The notes under the pieces were generated by a model, which ran no database searches, had not been told where the DNA came from, and was given only the letters and a program-made list of their open reading frames with translations. Position numbers and translations under genes: made by a program. A stretch of DNA of 64,000 bases from Scalesia atractyloides. Taxonomy: Eukaryota > Streptophyta > Magnoliopsida > Asterales > Asteraceae. Shown here piece after piece: positions 47,409-58,946 of the stretch (its first letter is position 1; every line of letters starts with the position of its first letter). Where the stretch lies: the NCBI GenBank assembly GCA_947069175.1, contig CAMTDV010000002.1, positions 12,888,988 through 12,952,987 on the forward strand, read 5' to 3'.

Positions 47409-47704
47409 CTTGAGCTTTTTTATTATTATTATTTTATATTATTATTAAATTTATTATTATTATTATTATAGAGTAAATTACACAGATTGTCCTTTAACTT
47501 TATACCAACTTACACCGTGTGTTATTTGTTTTTAAAAATTATAGCGAGTGTCCTTTAGTTGAAACTTTTGCATACTATAAGTCATTTACACTAACCTCCA
47601 TGCATTTTCTTGGTTAAGATCAGTCATGTGCCCCTCACGTGAGGGGCAAACTGTCATTTTATTATTTTATTTAAATTACATTACTATCCTTAAAAACATC
47701 TCAG

Positions 47705-47708
<4 letters not shown>

Positions 47709-47758
<50 letters not shown>
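47709..47758. repeat. TA microsatellite, left of the nested element
   Basis: 25 TA units. A further 18 bases of alternating AT (48534-48551) follow the element on its other side. Confidence 0.9.
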
Positions 47759-47765
<7 letters not shown>

Positions 47766-48533
47766 GTTCTAGAGTGAACACTATGTTGAGAGTGAACTGT
47801 GTGAACTAATCTGAGCCATTGGATTATGTCATCTAGAGATTTTTAAACAATGGCAAGATTGTAATTATAATGTCGTAACTTCCCTTTAAATTAATTGACA
47901 GAAGGGTATTTGCGTCTTTTGTAAATTGCATTTATTAAACAATATAATCAAAATCCTAAACTCTTGCTAGTTTCCGTATATACAAGATGCACTGTATACA
48001 CATGTGTACAGTCTCGATAGTATCAGTTTATACAGGATATACAGATGTTAGTTTATACACATGTGTACAGTCTCGCTAACTATCAATTTATACAAGATGC
48101 ACCGCTGTTAGTTTATACACATGTGTACAGTCTCGCTAACTATCAGTTTATACAGGATACATAGTTTTTAGTTTATACAGATGCGTACAGATTTTTGATA
48201 CATCTGTGTATTTTGTAGTCCACGACCTAGTTCCGCTAGGAGTTTCATATACGGCTTGAATCCGGGAGGACAATTGGTGTCCAGTACCTATTTCCATTAG
48301 GAGTTTCATATACGTTATTAGAAACTGATTCTACACGAGTTAAAAATAATGGAGAAGTAATTAAAAATGTGAGAGAGAGAGAGAGAATTAATAGATGAGA
48401 AAGTTAAGGGATTTTAAATAAGAGAGAGAGAGCTAATGTCAATCTTATCCTTTTAATCTAAAAAATAATCAATGGTCAAGATTAGTTCGCTCAGTTCATT
48501 TTCAAGAAGCTGTTCACAAATGATCCTAATCCT
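47759..48533. mobile_element. Micron-like TIR element inserted in a TA microsatellite
   Basis: Inverted ends of about 70 bp: GGGTAGGGTTCT to GTGAACTAATCTGAGCCATTG at the left, and GGATTAGGATCA to GCGAACTAATCTTGACCATTG on the reverse strand at the right. The element lies between TA repeats, as described for rice Micron elements. Its middle (47975-48190) repeats a unit of about 60 bp with the palindrome ACACATGTGT. Confidence 0.7.
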
Positions 48534-48721
48534 ATATATATATATATATATGCAGAGCCATTCATCAAATTAAAGAGTTTATTTAATTGTGTTTATTCCT
48601 AGTTATTTTGTTTGAAAGATGTGTATGTAATTGTTGTAACACCCTGTAAAATCGTGTCCAATAATATAGCAATACGTATCGTATTTTATTTTAAGTCTAT
48701 TAAAGACTAATAAGGACTAAT

Positions 48722-48980
48722 GGTGTCAACATGCTCAAACTGAGTCTCTGAGTGATTGTCTGATGTCAACATGCATAAACGTAAGCCTTTGAGTGACTGA
48801 TATGTCAACATGCTTAAACATTAGCCTCTGACTGATATGTCAACATGCTTAAACATTAGCGTTTGAGTGACTGATATGTCAACATGCTTAAACTTGGCCT
48901 CTGAGTGACTGATATGTCAACATGCCCAGTCTTTGAGTGACATCGGAGTCAACATGCTTATAGTGGGCCTCTGAGTGATC
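48722..48980. repeat. Tandem array in the solo LTR, unit about 40-46 bp
   Basis: Some seven copies of a unit centred on GATxTGTCAACATGCTTAAAC and CTCTGAGTGA. Confidence 0.85.
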
Positions 48981-49269
48981 CTTTACGAAGTCTTAACTCT
49001 CATATGTCTCATTTGTTGGACGAGAGGGTTCAATTCTATAAATATGTGAAAGTTGGATAATGGAGGGATTAAAAGTGTCAACATGTTAAATTATACCTAT
49101 GAGTGACCTTTTAACAAACCTAGAACTCGACAATGTCCGGGCATGATCCCGGGTACGCCATATATTGGCTACGAAGGGCTAAAAGTGCTAAAAAGTTGTT
49201 TTAGGAGGTTTAAAGAGGTTTTATAAGTTTAGAGGCTAAAAGTGTCAAACTTTGAAACTGGCTTAGGGG

Positions 49270-49298
49270 CGCGAGAGGCAGGGCCTGTGCCTCTCGCG
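49270..49298. repeat. GC-rich hairpin in the solo LTR
   Basis: A perfect 11-bp inverted repeat, CGCGAGAGGCA and TGCCTCTCGCG, with a 7-base loop. Confidence 0.9.
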
Positions 49299-50040
49299 GC
49301 CGCCAGAGACCTGTATCTGCAGAAAATTGCCTTGGCCACCACACAAAGTGCCAAAAACCATTTTCTCGAAACCATGACTTCCTAAACAGCTATCCCACGT
49401 TTTGGGACACTTGTAAGCTCCCTCTTACACCCCTTAGCACCTGGCATCACCTCCTTCAAGCTCTCCAACTATAAATAGGTGCCAAAGTTCACCATTTCAA
49501 CTTGCACCTTTCTCATTTTCAACTCTATCTCCCTCCTCTGGAAGTTCCTGACGGAAAGGAGCATCCAACTTAGTTCTATTGCATTCTAGGAACCTCTTGT
49601 AAGTGTTCCTTCCTTGTGCATTCTCGTTATAGGCTTTTACAGCCGAAAGTCAAGCGTTTTACGGAAAACGCTTTGACTTTCGGTTAAGACCATTATGGTC
49701 CATCCATTGTTTGTAACGAACATGGCTAAGTGATCGTAATAAGGTAGGTGTTAGTCCCTATAAAGGGCACCTCCTGAAGATCACGTTTGCGAGACCAATT
49801 GACGGGTCAAAGTTAAGTTATTAAAAAGTCAAACAGGCCATTTTTTGGAAAAATCATAAATTGATCTTATATATGTTATGAAACATGTTTTGACACTTAA
49901 ACAAGTTTTTAATAATTACTAGAACATGTAAAAACATGTTCGGCTTGTCAAATTCAGTTCTAGGGTCGGTTCGCAATTGAAAGTCGCGAAGTTTGACTTC
50001 TGCTTTGACTTTCGATTCCGACCCGATTAAGATTAGTTAG

Positions 50041-50920
50041 CTACTGATATAAAGTTGCATTATGATCGTAATATAATGTATCATAACCCTCTTGGTTATA
50101 TTACATGATCATAATCAGAATCTGAGTTTATGCGCAAGTTCCGTAATTATGCCATTTTTGACTAAAATGTCCTTTTTGCATAAATCAAGGTTTTAATGAT
50201 AATGAACTTAAAAATAAGTTTCCTACTGATATAATATTATAAGTAGGATTATTTGGGATGTCAAAGCAGATTATAAACTGAGTTTACAAGTAGGTCCTTG
50301 TATTATGTCGATAAATGACGATAAAGCCCTTGTGGCTCATAAATTGGTTTTAATCAAATATTTTCAAGGTAAATCTTTTACCTACTGATATGTTATATTA
50401 AATAACATATCTAAGACATTTTAATCTGACTTTAACATCAGATTTCATCAAACATCGCATAAGACGTCATTTTACGACATAAGCGTTGTTTCGGCGCATA
50501 GTATGGTTTTAAACCATATTAATTGACCAAGACTCGTTACCTACTGATTTTAAAATTTATTTCAAATATTTTTACAGTAGGTACGTGTTATAAACTCAGA
50601 ATCCCACATAATTTATAAACTATGTGTAAAATGACCAAAATGCCCCTTCGGTGCATAGTTTGGTCATAAAAGATAAATTACACATATAATTGATATCCTA
50701 CTGATATTATATCATGAATAAGTTATTTTTCCAGAATACTTATAGTTATAACATTAAATTATATTCAAGGTCCTTTTATACAATATGAAATTACCAAAAT
50801 GCTCTTATGAGGCATAATTTCATTTAAAACCTTAACGGGCATATAAGTTGATATCCTACTGATATTACAACTTATTTAAAGTATAATGACATATAGAACT
50901 TGTCCATGACTTATCCGGTT
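50041..50920. repeat. Six diverged repeats of about 160 bp in the solo LTR
   Basis: The anchor CTACTGAT occurs at 50041, 50223, 50392, 50541, 50698 and 50856, with spacings of 182, 169, 149, 157 and 158 bp. In most units it is followed by AT-rich text and then by an AAAATGxCCxTTxxGCATA-like phrase before the next anchor. Confidence 0.75.
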
Positions 50921-52908
50921 ACCCGATATCGCTAATATGCGTACGTTTAAGTATATGTAACTATTTTACGGAAATTAACCGAAACGGGTCTAACCTTGTC
51001 ATTTAAGTTTTAAAATTCAGAATGTTTATAGTTTGCCCATATTAAGCAAGTCAAAGTACTTGTCGGGTTTAAACTACATTCTATCCATCGTTTAATCAAG
51101 CGCTATACGTCTTGATCCTGTACACTACTCGGTCTAGGTCTATGACTTAAATAAGACCGTTAGTATTTAATTGGTTAGCTTATGCCATAATCCAGACTAG
51201 AGCCTTCCGGTAAATGCTATCTATACTTAATTCATTTTGGATATGGATGAGATATTAAATCTTGCATTTTTAAATCAAGACTAGCTCAGGTAAATACTCT
51301 TGACTTATTTTCCCTATACGGGCTTGGGATACGGTAAATTATTACCGCCTGGTCGGAAATGAGATCAATCGAATGCCGGATTGTGGCTAGTAAATCCGCA
51401 TATTCCGTTTTAATCAGTTTTGTTTGATAACTTAAACATCAGGGGTTAAATTACCGTGTCCTGGATATCCTCGGCTCATTGCATTAGTTAATGGACACGA
51501 CCTTAGCGCGGGGTGTAGGCATACACCTGACAGACGCTCAAATGCAAATTACCCAAGACGTTGGGGTAACTCCTCCGTGAGTTCTAAGTGGTGTGTATTT
51601 AATCATGTCTCGGTCTCTGTACTGGGCCTTGTATGTATGGACAAACATGTGAATATGTTAACAAGGTTACAAAGTAACTTTCCCAAGTTATAAAAGATTT
51701 GTGTCCTGTGCACTTAAATCAAATTTCTAAAATGTTTTCAAAATGAGTCAGTCAGGTGTATTTACCAGCGAGAGTTGACGTATTTTCAAAAGACTAAGCT
51801 GCAGGTACAATACGAAATAGGCCAGAAGCTGCTCGGTAGTGAAATAAGAGGATCTTGCAAATCCTTAGATCTACCCTAAAGTCTGTTTTATATTCTTTCA
51901 TTGTACATTTTACGATCCACCTGTGGATCTTCTATTACGAGCCTGTATATTATTTTGTATTTCGAACATTTGGTTTGTAATAGTAATTTTACTCCAAGAC
52001 TTCCGCTGTGCCGTGTTTAATTGACTATGATTTTATCAACTGACGTCACGATACTCCCCACCCGGGCCACCGGTGTATGGATTTGGGTTGGAAATCCGGG
52101 GTGTGACAATTGTGTTTAATTGTTGCAGCTGCAAGTATTGTATAATGTATGCATCTTTTTGTTGAAATTGGTAAAAACCTACTACCAGTAGCCACATGAT
52201 GTAAAAACCTGTTGTATGTAATTTAATTGGTAAAAACTTGCTTTCATGTTTGGTTTATGCAATTTATTTGTTAAAAACTTGTTGTCAATAGCCCACATAA
52301 TGGGATCTAAACCTGCACAAAATAAAGTTTAAAAACTACTCAAAACCATCCAAAAGTCAAACAACTAAATGACATTTCAAAATTGTCCAATTACATACCA
52401 TATTGTTCAAACAACCAACAAACTAAGTTCCAAAAGACCATATAGTTAAAACAACCAAAAGAATGAGTTTCAAAATACACGAAGTATTACTATAAATCGC
52501 ATCAATATCTTCTTGTTCGAGATGTTCACGAACGAAGAATCGTTCTTGACGATTATCTGGAGGATTATTCATGGTGCGTATGAGGATTGTTAGGGTATAA
52601 CTTCATATGGTTGTGTGTGAGAAGATGAGAAGACGATTGAATGGGCTGCATATATTACCTGTGATGTTTTTTTAAAGGACAATACATGAAATTTACATAA
52701 AAATGATAAAGTTATAATTTTGCACCCCACACGAGGGGCACATGAATAGTCTTGACCAAGAAAATGGATGGAGGTTAGTGTAAAGGACTTGTGGTGTGCA
52801 AAAGTTTCAAATAAAGAACACACGATGTAGTTTCAAAATACAAAGAATACACGGTGCAAGTTGATGTAAAGTTAAAGGACAAACTGTGTAATTTACTCTT
52901 ATTATTAT

Positions 52909-53100
52909 TAATTAATGGAAGTAAAAGAACATATGCTGAAACGAACATTGTCGAGAGCATCCTTGCCATCGCCTTTCATTTGAATACTACCGATTTTAAC
53001 CATCACCTATTAGTTGCTCGTGGATAGCGATATGACTAACATTGTTTTATCAATTGTAGTTCGTAGAGACATTTATTGATTTTATTATATGTTAGTAAGA
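52909..53100. other. Spacer, nothing recognised
   Basis: No feature is seen. Confidence 0.3.
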
Positions 53101-53427
53101 CCGTGTGTAGTGGGAGAGTAAGATAATGCCCACCCTTGGGCGTTTTACGCCATATGGCGGTCCAGTCAGCATGTAGGCAGTATGTGGCATTATCTTAAAA
53201 CGGGTTTAGTGGTCCCAAGGCGTGTTTGGGCTTTTTTTTGGGGGGAGGGGGGGGGGACTCAAGAGCATGCGTGTTTGGCATTATCTTATTGGCCAAAAAA
53301 TCAAGAACATGCGTTTTAAAAACAACGTTGCAAGCATTTTTTTTTTGAAAAAAACGCTCCGGGGGCTGTCCTAGGCGTGGTTGGGCGTCTTTTTGGAGAA
53401 AAAACGCCAAAAACCCCACTACATGTG
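53101..53427. mobile_element. Probable MITE with TGTAGTGGG ends
   Basis: GTGTAGTGGG at the left and, on the reverse strand, CATGTAGTGGGG at the right. The interior is GC-richer, with poly-G and poly-T tracts and GGGCGT/ACGCC text. The target duplication is unclear. Confidence 0.45.
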
Positions 53428-54830
53428 TTCTAACTATAACGAAGGCTTTGGAAATGTGTTGTTATTGTGTGTAACACACTACTTCTATATGTTCTCGAGA
53501 CATGAGATATTTACATTCAATTTCTCTAATTTTCCGGTTGGGTTTAGATTTAACGTGAACGATGAATCAATTTTCAGTTTAGTTATTAATTTGTCCCCTT
53601 TTATATTATACATCTTTAAAATCGTAAGTTATTCTTTTACATTCTTATGTATATATTTTGAAACGATATTTTTTTTATTGATTTCATCGTTTATATACAT
53701 TTTTTTTAAATATGAGCATGTAACACAAAGCAATTATAAAGTACTACATATAATAACAATAAAGTTGACCCAGAATTAGAAATTATAGTTGTATAGAGAC
53801 ATCGGACATAATTATGAAAAGCGATGTGATATAACGTAATAAATTGCATTAAATTATATATGTTTTTATACCAAGTTGTCCAATATTTATGACGTTTTTA
53901 TTAGAGAAAACAATGATTTTAGATATGAGATTTCCGGTTAACATATTTAATTACAAACACACGGCTATGTGTAAATCCATATGCCTTGTCGTGTGTGCTT
54001 ACCAACTCGCGTGAGTTATGTGACCCACAACTATGTGGAAAACGAAGCCATAGTCGTGGCCGGTTCGAGGTTGATACCTATTTAAAGAGATGCTAGGTCA
54101 ACGAATAAAGAATAATTGGTTAAGGCCACCTTTACGAGTATTTTAGCCTCAAGCTCGACTTTCCTCAATCCTTAGTTGAATATTCTATCAAAGGTTCAAG
54201 CTTTTGAATTCAAAGTGTAGGATTGCAAGTCTAAGATTTAAACTTTCAAGTTTTTTTTTTCCGATTCCATTCATAACTAGGTTGTGTTTTTCTTCAACTG
54301 GTTTTTTTATAATCGTTTCCATATAATCTTAGTTTTCTACTCCATCCACCTGGAAATTTCGTTGTCCCTAAAGCGTAGTAGGCTAAGCCTTAGCCTTAGT
54401 CAGCATCCAAAAGCACAGGCTTAGCTGATGCTTTTCACCAAAACCCTACCTTAGCTTTCCTAGCCACCTCAGCCAAAAGTGTAGGCTAAATCCTATCCAT
54501 CTCAACCGATAAAGCAAATATAACGTTTTTTATCGAAGGAAAAGATGACTAACTAATTTAGTGGGATTATATGTCTTTATCTAAAAATTTAACCATTTTG
54601 TAGTGTACTAAACAATCACCGTTAAAAATAGTTAGGAGGTGATTATTTGTTTCTAATACCTAAAACTAAAACTAAGGAAGAAACACAAACAGTTCATTTC
54701 CGTAATCAACGAATATTGACACGTTCAATTCTTAATCAATGAACACAAACAGAAAATCTCATCACGTAAGCATTCATCGTAAACACTTTACTTTCCACAT
54801 AATCTGTGTTTAAACCATGTGGTTAACCTT
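53428..54830. other. AT-rich intergenic DNA, no gene seen
   Basis: The 132-residue open frame at 53381-53779 is Phe/Ile/Tyr-rich, begins inside the MITE and has no family signature. Confidence 0.4.
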
Positions 54831-54839
54831 TGAATTTCC

Positions 54840-54845
54840 CACGTG
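54840..54845. promoter_or_regulatory. G-box CACGTG upstream of the NDA gene
   Basis: A perfect CACGTG lies 212 bases before the start codon. It is a core for bZIP and bHLH factors in light responses. Arabidopsis NDA1 is light-regulated, so this is a plausible but untested site. Confidence 0.4.
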
Positions 54846-55015
54846 CATAGAGTCAAAGCCGTCGTCATCCAACCAACTGTTGTTCTAAACGTATCCAGCA
54901 TCTAGACCCTCAATTTTTCCGTAAATCTGGCAGCATGTTCGGTCAATAATTCCTTCATTATCTCTTTTTCTCCAACCTTTTCGCTAAAAAAATACTCCAC
55001 TTCACACTCACTAAC

Positions 55016-55048
55016 ATGCAATCATTCTATCCGCTTCATACTCACTAA
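55016..55048 (+). promoter_or_regulatory. Short upstream reading frame of the NDA gene
   Basis: ATG to TAA encodes 10 residues and ends 8 bases before the NDA start codon. It matters only if the transcript starts upstream of it. Confidence 0.45.
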
Positions 55049-55056
55049 CTCCGGCT

Positions 55057-58000
55057 ATGTATTGGTTCAAGAGCCTCACCCGCTTCACCACCGCGTCCAA
55101 ACAACGCGCCACCACCAAATTCACACCCACTTTATTCACCCTCCAACACATCCACCATTTCACCACCGCCGGCGATGCGGCTGCTCCGCCGGCTTCTGGG
55201 CTTGGGCCCACCAAGAAAACGGACAAGCCCAGAATGGTGGTTCTGGGCTCCGGTTGGGCCGGGTGTAGTTTGATGAAGGGGATTGATACCAGCTTATACG
55301 ACATCGTTTGTGTGTCTCCGAGAAATCATATGGTGTTTACTCCTTTATTGGCTTCTACTTGTGTTGGGACACTTGAGTTTCGGTCTGTTGCTGAGCCCAT
55401 TGGCCGGATTCAACCGGCGATTTCGCATGAACCTGGTTCTTTTTTCTTTTTGGCTGATTGTAAAGATGTTGATGCCAAGAATCATGAGGTGTGTTATAAT
55501 GTGTTTTGGTTTAAGATATTGTAGTGTAGAAAAAGTTTGAATCTTTGATCAATATAATGTGTTTTGGTTAAATATTGTTTAGTGTAGAAAAAGTATGAAT
55601 CTTTGATTAGTTAATCATGAGGTATGTTATAATGTGTTTTGGTTAAAGATTCTTTAGTGTAGAAAAAAGTTTGAATTTTTTTTTATCAATTGAATCATGA
55701 GGTATGTTATGTATTGTTCAAGATGCTTAATCTAGAAAAAAAAGTTTGAATCTTTGTTCAACTGAATTATGAGTTATGTTAATGTGTTTTAGTTCAAGAT
55801 TCTTTAATGTAGAAAAAAGTTTGAATATTTAATCAACTGAATTATAATTATGTTAATGTGTTTTAGTTGAGGATTCTTTAATGTAGAAAAAGTTTGAATC
55901 TTTGATCAATTGAATCTACAAAGACAGTTTTTAGTTAAATTATTTGTTTAATCTTTAATATTTTATATCCCCATCTGAGCTTGTTCAGTTATCCTGTAAT
56001 TAACTATAGATTATGTCACTTTGTTTAATCCATTTTTAATTCTTGATCATGCATAATGGCATTAATAACAAATGACTTGTGAAATATTAGGTGCATTGCC
56101 AAACAATAACAGATGGATTACAATCACTAAAGCCATGGGATTTCAAAATTTCATATGACAAATTAGTGATTGCTTCCGGAGCCGAGGCTTCGACTTTTGG
56201 AATCAATGGTGTGAAAGAACACGCGATATTCCTTCGCGAGGTGTACCATGCTCAAGAAATCAGAAGGAAACTGCTTCTCAACTTAATGCTCTCTGATGTG
56301 CCCGGTATCTTGATGATCATACTTCAAAATTTGTTTTTGTTTTTTTACATATTTATGGTTAACTATTTGGGGATTGTGGTGCGTCACAGGCGTTTCCGAT
56401 GAAGAAAAGCGTAGACTTTTACATTGTGTTGTTGTTGGAGGCGGTCCCACTGGAGTCGAGTTCAGTGGTGAACTTAGTGATTTCATCATGAAAGATGTTC
56501 GTCAAAGATATTCTCATGTAAAAGATTACATTCATGTTACCTTGATCGAGGTGAGGTTTATGTGTTTGTTAATTTTATGTTTCGACCCGTTTTACACACT
56601 TGAGAACTAAGATAACACAGAACTCAAAAACTCGTATACTAGCAAACTTTTTCTGTATATAATTTTGGACCTTTGCAGGCCAATGATATCTTATCTTCAT
56701 TTGATGATCGCCTACGCATATATGCTACAAATCAATTGACCAAGGTAAATATTTATCTTTGAAAAATATTTGATGATTACATAAATAGGGCTATATGCAA
56801 TATAAAGATAACTAGTTAAAGTTATTGTAATATTGATTGATAAAAGATTGAATGTGAAAGTCAAAGCAGATAGATTGCCGATTTTGTTTTGTCAAGGTTC
56901 ACATTTGATGGTATTTTTGTAGTCTGGAGTTCGTCTAGTTCGTGGAACCGTGAAGGATGTTCAACCTAAAAGATAGTTCTAAGCGACGGGACTGATGTAC
57001 CATACGGTTTATTGGTCTGGTCTACTGGCGTGGGCCCCTCGTCTTTCATTAGAAATATGGATCTACCCAAGGCTCCAGGTGGAAGGTAGTACATGTTGAT
57101 CTCAAACATGTTCGACGAGTCAAATAAGTTTTTGTAGCTGAAAAGGGAACTAGTCAAATGGGTTGAAAGTGTCCTGAAGAGTTGATTTCAACGCATACAA
57201 GTATACAACCTTTTAAATCTTTTTTTAAAGGCGCATATTATTATGGTAGTAATATATATATTTTTTTGTAAATATATTCAATACATTTGTTACTTAATTG
57301 AACAAAAATTATTAATAGAAAACGGACAAAACGTGTTTTCAAGTCAACCTGGCCCATTTCAACTCGTACCACAAATGGCATGTTACATAGTCGCCCATCT
57401 TGTCTCCTCGTTGATATAACACATTAGTAATTTATCGAAACATGAACATTTTATGCAGGATTGGGATAGACGAATGGTTAAGGGTACCATCTGCGCCCGA
57501 CATTTTTGCAATTGGGGATTGTAGTGGCTACCTTGAGAGCACTGGGAAATCAACCCTTCCGGCTTTGGCCCAAGTAAGTGCACCAGGTCCAGCCCGGCCC
57601 GAATTGGGTGATATGTTACATGCTTCTCTTTTACATCCGAAATCACTTGGGTTTGCGTATATGTTTCAGGTGGCGGAGAGAGAGGGGAAGTACCTAGCAG
57701 GACTTCTAAACAAGATTGGTAAGGCGGGTGGCGGACACGCCAATAGTGGCGCTGATATGGAATTCGTTGACCCGTTTGTTTATAGGCATTTAGGAAGTAT
57801 GGCAACTGTTGGGAATTTCAAGGCTCTTGTGGATCTCAGGCAAAGCAAGGTAAAACAATTCCAACTTTGCTCATGGATATGTCTTCTTTCTTTGACTGAT
57901 CATATGGATCAAGCCGGTCAAATGGGTCGAAAGTGGCCCACATTGTGCCTTCTGGTCTCTACAGTGTCCAGAAAACTTTTTTTTCATATAAAAACATAAC

Positions 58001-58687
58001 TTATCATCGATTTTTAATATCTATAAACAAAATTTAACAAACGAATTTGCTTGAACAACATTCTTTCATATAAATCTTTTCGGGTGAAACCCAATCTGTT
58101 TCAACCTGTACCAAAAGATTGCATGAATGGGCTGATACGGGCCATGTGTAGCCGGTTACCCATTTTCCACATCTACTTATGAATGGGCTGATATGGGCCA
58201 TGTGTAGCCTTGACCTTTCAAAAGGGTCAAAACTTAAGAAAAGGAAAATAGAAAAGTGGTCAAACGGGTTGAAAGTTGCGTATATTGTCTTTTGTTGCTT
58301 ACAGATTTCTAAATCATCTATTTAAAAATTTTATTATTTTTGAATTATGTGTACAAAAGCTTATAACTTCCGTAAAATTAATTATTTTATGTCAAACTCA
58401 CTTTTTCGGAGCCATACCAAATACTACCTGTTTTCATCTCTTACCAAAACAACGGATCACCCATTTTGCCACCTCTACTCTTTCTATTATTTTAGGAGGC
58501 TATTTCGACTCATGTGGAAATTTTATTATTTCAGGAAGCAAAAGGTGTGTCAATTACGGGATTCGCTAGTTGGTTAATGTGGCGTTCTGCTTATCTGACT
58601 CGCGTTGTAAGCTGGAGGAATAGATTTTATGTGACTGTTAATTGGCTAACAACATTCGTGTTTGGTCGCGATATAAGCCGGATATAA
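55057..58687 (+). CDS. NDA: Mitochondrial internal alternative NAD(P)H dehydrogenase, with a one-base frameshift in exon 5
   Basis: Eight exons: 55057-55488, 56091-56304, 56390-56550, 56679-56744, 56923-57085, 57459-57573, 57670-57849, 58535-58687, all with GT-AG introns. About 494 residues if the frame were continuous; Arabidopsis NDA1/2 have about 510. This type II flavoenzyme passes electrons from matrix NADH to ubiquinone on the inner membrane without pumping protons. Residues 1-50 are a Ser/Thr/Arg-rich targeting peptide. The FAD site is VVLGSGWAGC (61-70) and the NADH site GGGPTG (232-237). DIFAIGDCSGYL lies in exon 6, and the C terminus is WRNRFYVTVNWLTTFVFGRDISRI, the family ending. 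In exon 5 one A is missing in the run at 56968-56971, giving a stop at 56974-56976. Everything downstream stays open in the shifted frame and splice phases agree with a one-base loss, so this is either a young null allele or a consensus error. Confidence 0.93.
55489..55920 (+). repeat. Tandem repeats in NDA intron 1 that copy the splice donor
   Basis: About five to six degenerate units of 65-80 bp contain ATGTGTTTTGGTT, TTTAGTGTAGAAAAAG and TTTGAATCTTTGATCAA. Several end AATCATGAGGTATGTTAT, repeating the last codons of exon 1 and its donor (intact GT at 55622 and 55702). Confidence 0.85.
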
Positions 58688-58837
58688 GCATTGTCACCAA
58701 ATGATATGTTAATTATGTGCCCTTTGTTATATTTCCACGGTTTATTATGTAAAGATTAGACGCTTTTTATGATTGTCAACTCTGAATTTAAAAGTTTATA
58801 CGATGCAAGTTTATAGTGAGTTTTGTGTTTGGGGAAG

Positions 58838-58843
58838 AATAAA
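58838..58843 (+). terminator. Candidate polyadenylation signal of the NDA gene
   Basis: AATAAA lies about 150 bases after the stop codon, a usual distance. Confidence 0.4.
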
Positions 58844-58946
58844 TGATGAAAAATGATTAATGCTTCATTAAATAGTTTATTTAAATCAATATTGGCATCC
58901 ATTCGAGTGATAATTCATAATATGAAAAAAAAGAGACCAGATATTC

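Larger units (their letters stand above)
48635..52108 (+). mobile_element. Solo LTR, 3.47 kb, gypsy type
   Basis: It begins TGTAACACCC and ends GGGTGTGACA, with a perfect 5-bp duplication ATTGT (48630-48634 and 52109-52113). There is no internal domain, so the two LTRs of the original element recombined. It contains a 40-46-bp tandem array (48722-48980), a strong GC-rich hairpin (49270-49298) and six 150-180-bp diverged repeats (50041-50920). Confidence 0.92.
47470..52899. mobile_element. Mutator-like element with two nested insertions
   Basis: Terminal inverted repeats of about 185 bp (47470-47655 and 52715-52899) start AGAGTAAATTACACAG on both strands. They are flanked by 9-bp TATTATTAT (47461-47469 and 52900-52908), although the target is itself a TAT repeat and the match could be partly chance. 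Without its nested elements it would be about 1.1 kb. No transposase is seen. The open frames near the right end lie in the terminal repeat and are not genes. Confidence 0.8.

Noticed and set aside
48722..48980. Regular repeats resembling a CRISPR array
   Set aside because: Units are contiguous tandem repeats without unique spacers, in a plant LTR.
53381..53779. 132-residue open frame
   Set aside because: Composition follows AT-rich DNA (Phe, Ile, Tyr), it starts inside a MITE-like repeat, and no motif is seen.
57383..57805. 140-residue minus-strand frame
   Set aside because: It is a shadow of NDA exons 6 and 7 on the other strand.
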